From Prevotella histicola JCM 15637 = DNF00424 (GTDB taxonomy: Bacteria > Bacteroidota > Bacteroidia > Bacteroidales > Bacteroidaceae): DNA of 64,000 bases. Location: NCBI RefSeq assembly GCF_000613925.1, contig NZ_BAJX01000012.1, positions 1-64,000 of the forward strand. The letters run 5' to 3'. This document shows positions 59,636 to 64,000 of this stretch, piece after piece. The translations under genes and the position numbers were made by a program. The notes beneath the pieces are model-generated. The model did not search any database, was not told the origin of the DNA, and saw only the letters and a list, made by a program, of their open reading frames with translations. Positions within the stretch are counted from its first letter, which is position 1; each line of letters starts with the position of its first letter.

Positions 59636-59802
59636 TAATTTTGCACAAAATAAGCAGTGCTTGGCAATGCCGAAGTAAACTTCATTTGCACTTGCTTGTA
59701 TTACTCTATCGCAAAGTTAGGTGTTCCTGTTACAAACACAAAAGGGAATTGCCTACAAAGCTTGGGATTTCCCCTAAAAGAAAAGAAACAGATAAATATA
59801 TT
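59636..59802 (+). promoter_or_regulatory. proS promoter and long leader with nqrA-type repeat
   Basis: TAATTTTG (59636-59643) is the -7 box. About 150 nt of leader follow before the proS ATG. The first part, TTTGCACAAAATAAGC, then GCTTGGCAATG and CACTTGCTTGTATTA, is a clear diverged copy of the 67-bp repeat unit upstream of nqrA. The leader contains no upstream ORF that I accept. A shared regulatory function is possible but unproven. Confidence 0.6.
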
Positions 59803-61284
59803 ATGGCAAAAGAACTAAAACACATGACCAAGAGAGCAGAGAACTACTCTCAATGGTACAATGACCTTGTAGTAAAAGCTGAATTGGCTGAGCAGTCTGC
59901 CGTACGTGGATGTATGGTTATCAAGCCTTACGGCTATGCTATATGGGAAAAGATGCAGGCACAGCTTGATAAAATGTTCAAAGAGACAGGCGTTCAGAAT
60001 GCTTACTTCCCACTTTTGATTCCGAAAAGCTTCCTCTCTCGTGAGGCTGAGCACGTAAAGGGATTTGCCAAAGAGTGTGCTGTGGTTACTCATTATCGCT
60101 TAAAAGCAAGCGAAGACGGCAATGCTGTTGAGGTAGACCCTAACGCTAAGCTTGAAGAAGAGCTGATAATACGTCCTACAAGTGAGACAATCATCTGGAA
60201 TACATATAAGAACTGGATTCACTCTTGGCGTGATCTGCCATTGATGTGTAACCAATGGTGTAACGTTATGCGCTGGGAGATGCGTACTCGCCCGTTCCTT
60301 CGCACCTCAGAGTTCCTCTGGCAAGAGGGTCATACAGCACATGCTACACGTGAGGAGGCAGAGAAAGAGGCACAAACAATGCTGCATGTATATGCTGATT
60401 TTGCGGAAAAATGGCTTGCAGTACCTGTTGTTCAGGGTGTAAAGAGTGAGACTGAACGCTTTGCAGGAGCACTTGACACTTACACCATCGAGGCTATGAT
60501 GCAGGACGGTAAGGCCCTTCAGAGTGGTACTTCACACTTCTTAGGTCAGAATTTTGCTAAGTCTTTCGATGTAACCTATCTTAATAAGGACAACAAACCA
60601 GAGTATGTATGGGCTACATCATGGGGTGTGAGCACCCGATTGATAGGAGCTTTGATCATGACACACTCTGATGACAACGGTTTAGTGTTGCCTCCAAAGA
60701 TCGCTCCTATACAGGTTGCCATCATACCTATCTTCAAAGGCGAGGAACAACTGAAGGAAATCACAGCCAAGTTACAGCCTGCTATCGACCAGTTGAGGGC
60801 ATTGGGCATCACAGTGAAGTATGATGACGCTGACAATAAGCGCCCAGGCTTCAAGTTTGCAGACTATGAATTGAAGGGAGTACCAGTCCGTTTGGCAATG
60901 GGTGGTCGTGATTTGGAGAACAATACCATTGAGGTTATGCGCCGAGACACGCTTGAAAAGGACAGTGTAAGCTTCGATGGCATCGTTGACTACGTGAAAA
61001 ATCTCCTCGATGACATACAGAACAACATCTTCCAGAAGGCAAAAGACTTCCGTGATGCGCACATCTACGAGTGTGAAAACTACGAAGAATTCAAGGAGAA
61101 GGTTAAGGATGGTGGTTTCTTCCTCTGCCATTGGGATGGTACAGAAGAGACAGAAGCCAAGATAAAGGAGGACACACAGGCTACAATCCGTTGTGTTCCG
61201 TTCATGTTCGAACAGACTCCTGGCACCGACATGGTAAGTGGCAAGCCTGCTAAATACCGTGTTATCATTGCAAGATCCTACTAA
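59803..61284 (+). CDS. proS: Prolyl-tRNA synthetase (archaeal/eukaryote-like type)
   Basis: ProRS attaches proline to tRNA-Pro. The start is ATG 59803 ([20 protein letters not shown]), giving 493 residues. The open frame extends upstream to 59641 only through a non-ATG codon and lies in the promoter leader. Class II motifs are visible: motif 2 region [20 protein letters not shown] and motif 3 region [13 protein letters not shown]. The length and absence of the bacterial INS editing insertion place it in the short archaeal-type ProRS class common in Bacteroidetes. A terminator follows. Confidence 0.96.
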   Translation: MAKELKHMTKRAENYSQWYNDLVVKAELAEQSAVRGCMVIKPYGYAIWEKMQAQLDKMFKETGVQNAYFPLLIPKSFLSREAEHVKGFAKECAVVTHYRLKASEDGNAVEVDPNAKLEEELIIRPTSETIIWNTYKNWIHSWRDLPLMCNQWCNVMRWEMRTRPFLRTSEFLWQEGHTAHATREEAEKEAQTMLHVYADFAEKWLAVPVVQGVKSETERFAGALDTYTIEAMMQDGKALQSGTSHFLGQNFAKSFDVTYLNKDNKPEYVWATSWGVSTRLIGALIMTHSDDNGLVLPPKIAPIQVAIIPIFKGEEQLKEITAKLQPAIDQLRALGITVKYDDADNKRPGFKFADYELKGVPVRLAMGGRDLENNTIEVMRRDTLEKDSVSFDGIVDYVKNLLDDIQNNIFQKAKDFRDAHIYECENYEEFKEKVKDGGFFLCHWDGTEETEAKIKEDTQATIRCVPFMFEQTPGTDMVSGKPAKYRVIIARSY

Positions 61285-61292
61285 TATATAAT

Positions 61293-61334
61293 AAGGTGGT
61301 TGATGATTCAGAAGGTCATCAGCCACCTTTTTGT
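61293..61334 (+). terminator. Terminator after proS
   Basis: A 14-bp stem with one G-U pair, AAGGTGGTTGATGA/TCATCAGCCACCTT, with a 9-nt loop and T-rich tail, 9 bp after the stop codon. Confidence 0.9.
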
Positions 61335-61475
61335 TTTTCCCCTACCATGGCACGACGCATTCTATGCCATAGAACGGCAACTGCCAGCCCATGGAACATC
61401 AAGCATAACATCCATAACAAGGATGTGAAAGAGAACAACTAACCATTTAAAGTACAATTTTAAACGAAAGAAATT

Positions 61476-62408
61476 ATGAAGAAGACACTCATCACATTTG
61501 CATTATTACTTACCGTAACGGTACTGAATGCGCAGACACTCATCAAGGTCAACCTCAAGAAAGGTGACAAAGCCGTTTATGAAAACGTAAACACTGTCAA
61601 TGCAGCACTGCCTATGGGTGCTGGAAATCAGAACATTAAGATAACCAACACGACCACTGTCGAGGTGAAAGATGCCACTGCTGACGGTTTTAAAGTTGAG
61701 TTCCTGACCAAAGATACGAAGATAGAAGGGAACGAAGAGGCGGCACAACAGTTTGGCGATCAGCTCAGTCGGTACCTCGATGGAGTACCTGTTCTCTTCC
61801 AGACTGATAAGAATGGTTGCTTGCAGAAGCTGCTGAACTACGAAGAAGTGGTTGGGAAAATGAGCAAAGTAGCCATCGCTCAGATTGACAGTATGTATAA
61901 AAAGAATCCTAACATAGAGAAGATGGCACCAAAAGCCAAGGTGATTATGGCACTCAACGACCTCTTCACCGAGAAGAATATCATGGAGAACTTCAAGAAC
62001 AAGAGTGTCTTCCAGCTCTATGGTAAGACCCTAAAGACGGGTGACAAAGAGGACAAAGAGATACAAGGCATCAAGGTTAACACCACTTATGACGTCAGCA
62101 ACGTTCTCGGCATGCTCACTGTTGTGGCAAAAAGCAAGGCTAACATGACAGAGAATGAGACCAAAGCGTTCTTCATTAACAATATCAAGAAGATGGGATT
62201 GGGCGATGAGATAAGTTCACAAATTGAGCAAAACTGGGGTCAACTGAAGGCTATGGGCATGGCAAGTATCGACATGAACGATACGACTACCTATCATTTC
62301 ACAAAGAGCGGATGGGTCAATGACGTGGTTAGCTCAGGTAAAATGAAGATGATGGGTATGCAGATGGAGATCAACACCAGCGTAAAGTTGGTTTCTGACA
62401 TGCACTAA
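61476..62408 (+). CDS. Secreted DUF6263-like protein
   Basis: The 310-residue protein has a signal peptide (MKKTLITFALLLTVTVLNAQ) and a mature beta-strand-rich domain. Conserved-looking segments are KVNLKKGDKAVYENV and TTTVEVKDATADGFKVEF. The C-terminus has a Met-rich stretch (GKMKMMGMQMEI). I recall this as the DUF6263 family of Bacteroidetes, with no known function. There is no lipobox, so it is periplasmic or secreted. It stands alone between proS and a convergent gene. Confidence 0.75.
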   Translation: MKKTLITFALLLTVTVLNAQTLIKVNLKKGDKAVYENVNTVNAALPMGAGNQNIKITNTTTVEVKDATADGFKVEFLTKDTKIEGNEEAAQQFGDQLSRYLDGVPVLFQTDKNGCLQKLLNYEEVVGKMSKVAIAQIDSMYKKNPNIEKMAPKAKVIMALNDLFTEKNIMENFKNKSVFQLYGKTLKTGDKEDKEIQGIKVNTTYDVSNVLGMLTVVAKSKANMTENETKAFFINNIKKMGLGDEISSQIEQNWGQLKAMGMASIDMNDTTTYHFTKSGWVNDVVSSGKMKMMGMQMEINTSVKLVSDMH

Positions 62409-62478
62409 GCGTCTGCTTTCAACGGGTTATAAGAAAGGTTCAACACCCCCGATGCGTTGCTGAACCATCAAAAAAAAC

Positions 62479-62519
62479 ATTGCCACCAACTGGAGGTTTC
62501 CCTTCCAATTGGTGGCAAT
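62479..62519. terminator. Bidirectional terminator
   Basis: A 16-bp stem with one mismatch, ATTGCCACCAACTGGA/TCCAATTGGTGGCAAT, with a 9-nt loop. On the minus strand it is followed by GTTTTTTTTG and on the plus strand by TTTTCG, so it can serve both convergent genes. Confidence 0.88.
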
Positions 62520-62534
62520 TTTCGTATCAGAAGA

Positions 62535-64000
62535 TTATTCTGTGATAAACTTCTTCACCACAATTCCCTTGTTCGTAACGACCTTCAGGATGTAAGTAGA
62601 TGCCTTTCGTGGAAGTTCAACATCACGAACGTCACCCGAAATGCGACTTACAAGCATGCCAGAGAGCGTATAAACACTCACTTCACGAACCTGTACTGCA
62701 TCCGATTCTGGCTGCAAACGGAGTCGGTTACCTTCTATTCTAACCGTCAGACCATACTCTGCTGCATTGCCACGAACCTCATTGATACCCGTTGTTGAAT
62801 TGACAATACGCACAAGTTTATAGTAGTTGTCACAACCACCGACAGGCATTTCAACAGCGTTTTTACCCAGACCAGCCTTGCAAGTGATCTGCATCAGATA
62901 GAATCCCGGTGCTATATCGCCCTCACGTGGCGTATAGTTCAACTTACCGTCCGACTGTGTTCCAGCCTGTCCCGACACTCTTGTCATGGCCAGAAGCACA
63001 CCGCCACGACCAGTAAACGTGCGCAAAGCAACCTTCACCATCATGTTCTTTACATCCTTCAGAGCCTTGAGAGAGAAAGAACCTGTTGCAGCTTTCCCCA
63101 GTTCAAGCGTTGTTGGGAAGTCGAGGGCAGCACACTCTAACGGCAACTCGGCATTCTTTTCAATCGTCACCGTTGCTGAATCGAATGCACAAGGCATATC
63201 CTCCAGCACATCCTCAGCCACATATTTCGTTCCTACCTTATAGGTTCCAGGTTCGAAAGGCAGTGGTTTATAGAACTTCATCGTCTGCTTCTCACCCTTA
63301 TCAAAGTCCTTTGAATCCTGCATAAAGACGTATTCCTTACCCGTCAGCGTGCTCTTGAAGCAAGTGACAACACTGGCATTACCGTCCTTACCATAGTTAC
63401 GCATGTCGCAGGCAAGCACAATCTTCTTTCCTTGTGGTACGGCAGTCTGCTCCTTTGTATCGGCATTGAGCCATCCCATCTCCGACACCTGACGCAGCAC
63501 AGGATGAGCAGCAGCAGGACGAACGTCCACCTCTGTCGTTCCAACTTCCGAATCATCAAATGTCAAAGCGTCATATTTTGCATGATAAAGCTTCACTGCA
63601 TAACGTCCTGCAGGGAGCTGTTCAGGCAAAGCAAATACCGTTTCATAGTTCTCGGTACAGTCACCATAGATGCTTGCCTGAAGCGTATCACTGGTGTAAA
63701 CCTTCTGCGGATCAGCCGTTGAAGTGAACTTAAAGATGAGCTTACTGAGGTTGAAATCCTTGCTCTTGTTCTGCAGTTTGACCCGTACAAGACCAGCTCC
63801 TTCAGCATAAAGAGGACCGTCAAAGTTGATTTTCGACAGCAGTTTAACGTCAGGTGTAGGCTTATATTCCATGTCAGCAACGATCACTCCCTTCTCAACC
63901 TTCACTACTCCATAAGCAGAATTGCCCACAGGATGACGAAGAACCGTCCACTTGTCCTGACCGACAGGGCATATTGCAAAGCACACTTGATACTCACCAT
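62535..64000 (-). CDS. Secreted surface protein, C-terminal part (runs off the window)
   Basis: The frame is open through the window edge: codons upstream of 63986 read GEYQV and continue past 64000, so the N-terminus is missing. About 488 residues are visible. They include several immunoglobulin-like beta-domains (for example EGAGLVRVKLQNKSKDFNLS) and a final region resembling a type IX secretion-type C-terminal sorting domain. That region runs from EVSVYTLSGMLVSRISG to ASTYILKVVTNKGIVVKKF. Such domains sit at the end of exported peptidases or adhesins. The catalytic part, if any, lies outside the window, so no enzyme is named. Confidence 0.7.
   Translation of the reverse strand, partial: GEYQVCFAICPVGQDKWTVLRHPVGNSAYGVVKVEKGVIVADMEYKPTPDVKLLSKINFDGPLYAEGAGLVRVKLQNKSKDFNLSKLIFKFTSTADPQKVYTSDTLQASIYGDCTENYETVFALPEQLPAGRYAVKLYHAKYDALTFDDSEVGTTEVDVRPAAAHPVLRQVSEMGWLNADTKEQTAVPQGKKIVLACDMRNYGKDGNASVVTCFKSTLTGKEYVFMQDSKDFDKGEKQTMKFYKPLPFEPGTYKVGTKYVAEDVLEDMPCAFDSATVTIEKNAELPLECAALDFPTTLELGKAATGSFSLKALKDVKNMMVKVALRTFTGRGGVLLAMTRVSGQAGTQSDGKLNYTPREGDIAPGFYLMQITCKAGLGKNAVEMPVGGCDNYYKLVRIVNSTTGINEVRGNAAEYGLTVRIEGNRLRLQPESDAVQVREVSVYTLSGMLVSRISGDVRDVELPRKASTYILKVVTNKGIVVKKFITE

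Noticed and set aside
59641..59802. 54-residue N-terminal extension of prolyl-tRNA synthetase
   Set aside because: It would begin on a non-ATG codon inside the promoter leader. The family N-terminus begins at [15 protein letters not shown] (59803).

Overview
The window reads as chromosome of a Prevotella-type Bacteroidales anaerobe. Supporting signs are SusC/SusD-type outer-membrane importers, a fimbrillin-like lipoprotein, a BspA-like leucine-rich surface protein, NrfHA nitrite ammonification, a Na+-NQR operon, many lipobox-type signal peptides, and promoters of the Bacteroidetes type (TTTG or TTG at -33, TAnnTTTG at -7) ahead of many genes. No phage, transposase, cas or plasmid gene was found.

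Layout. 0-3 kb: a 44-bp-period repeat array, then nrfH-nrfA (minus). 3-12 kb: a fimbrillin-like fragment, a leucine-rich surface protein, and a TonB receptor/DUF4876-type/DUF6850-type operon. 12-15 kb: an orphan promoter-to-terminator unit (candidate ncRNA), a small lipoprotein and tRNA-Lys. 15-21.7 kb: a tripartite RND efflux operon, a cupin and a flavodoxin. 22-27.3 kb: glyA, a CE1-type esterase, a low-molecular-weight tyrosine phosphatase and a patatin. 27.7-30.9 kb: a small peptide gene followed by a large fimbrillin-like lipoprotein. 31.4-42.2 kb: a minus-strand operon susC-susD-fasciclin-lipoprotein-thioredoxin/TPR-M16 peptidase, best read as a peptide-uptake locus. 43-48.9 kb: nqrABCDEF behind four tandem promoter-like repeats. 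49.3-64 kb: tamB, rpsA, a TonB receptor, an OmpA-type lipoprotein, proS, a secreted DUF6263-like protein, and the 3' part of a secreted protein that runs off the window.

The most unusual content is non-coding. Six copies of one polar element of about 146 bp lie 7-13 kb apart. Each has a leader hairpin (TTTGTAACC...GGTTACAAA) followed by exactly five 22-bp slots. Each slot holds a 15-bp pseudo-palindrome of the form AAAAG-N5-CTTTT, and individual cores occur in either orientation. Two or three other arrays with unrelated sequence share the 22-bp (or 44-bp) period. Four copies of a 67-bp promoter/leader repeat precede nqrA, and a diverged single copy sits at the proS promoter. An 84-bp inverted-repeat element occurs twice, and a block of TAGGANTCCTA palindromes lies upstream of susC.

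Quality caution: nine genes between 10.6 and 46 kb, including the housekeeping genes glyA and nqrC, carry frameshifts. Ten of the eleven are consistent with one missing base, many in homopolymers, and one (susC) with two missing bases. The simplest reading is sequencing under-calls, not gene decay. These genes are annotated over their full spans with the break positions given. No database search was possible, so family names come from recognition of motifs and context.
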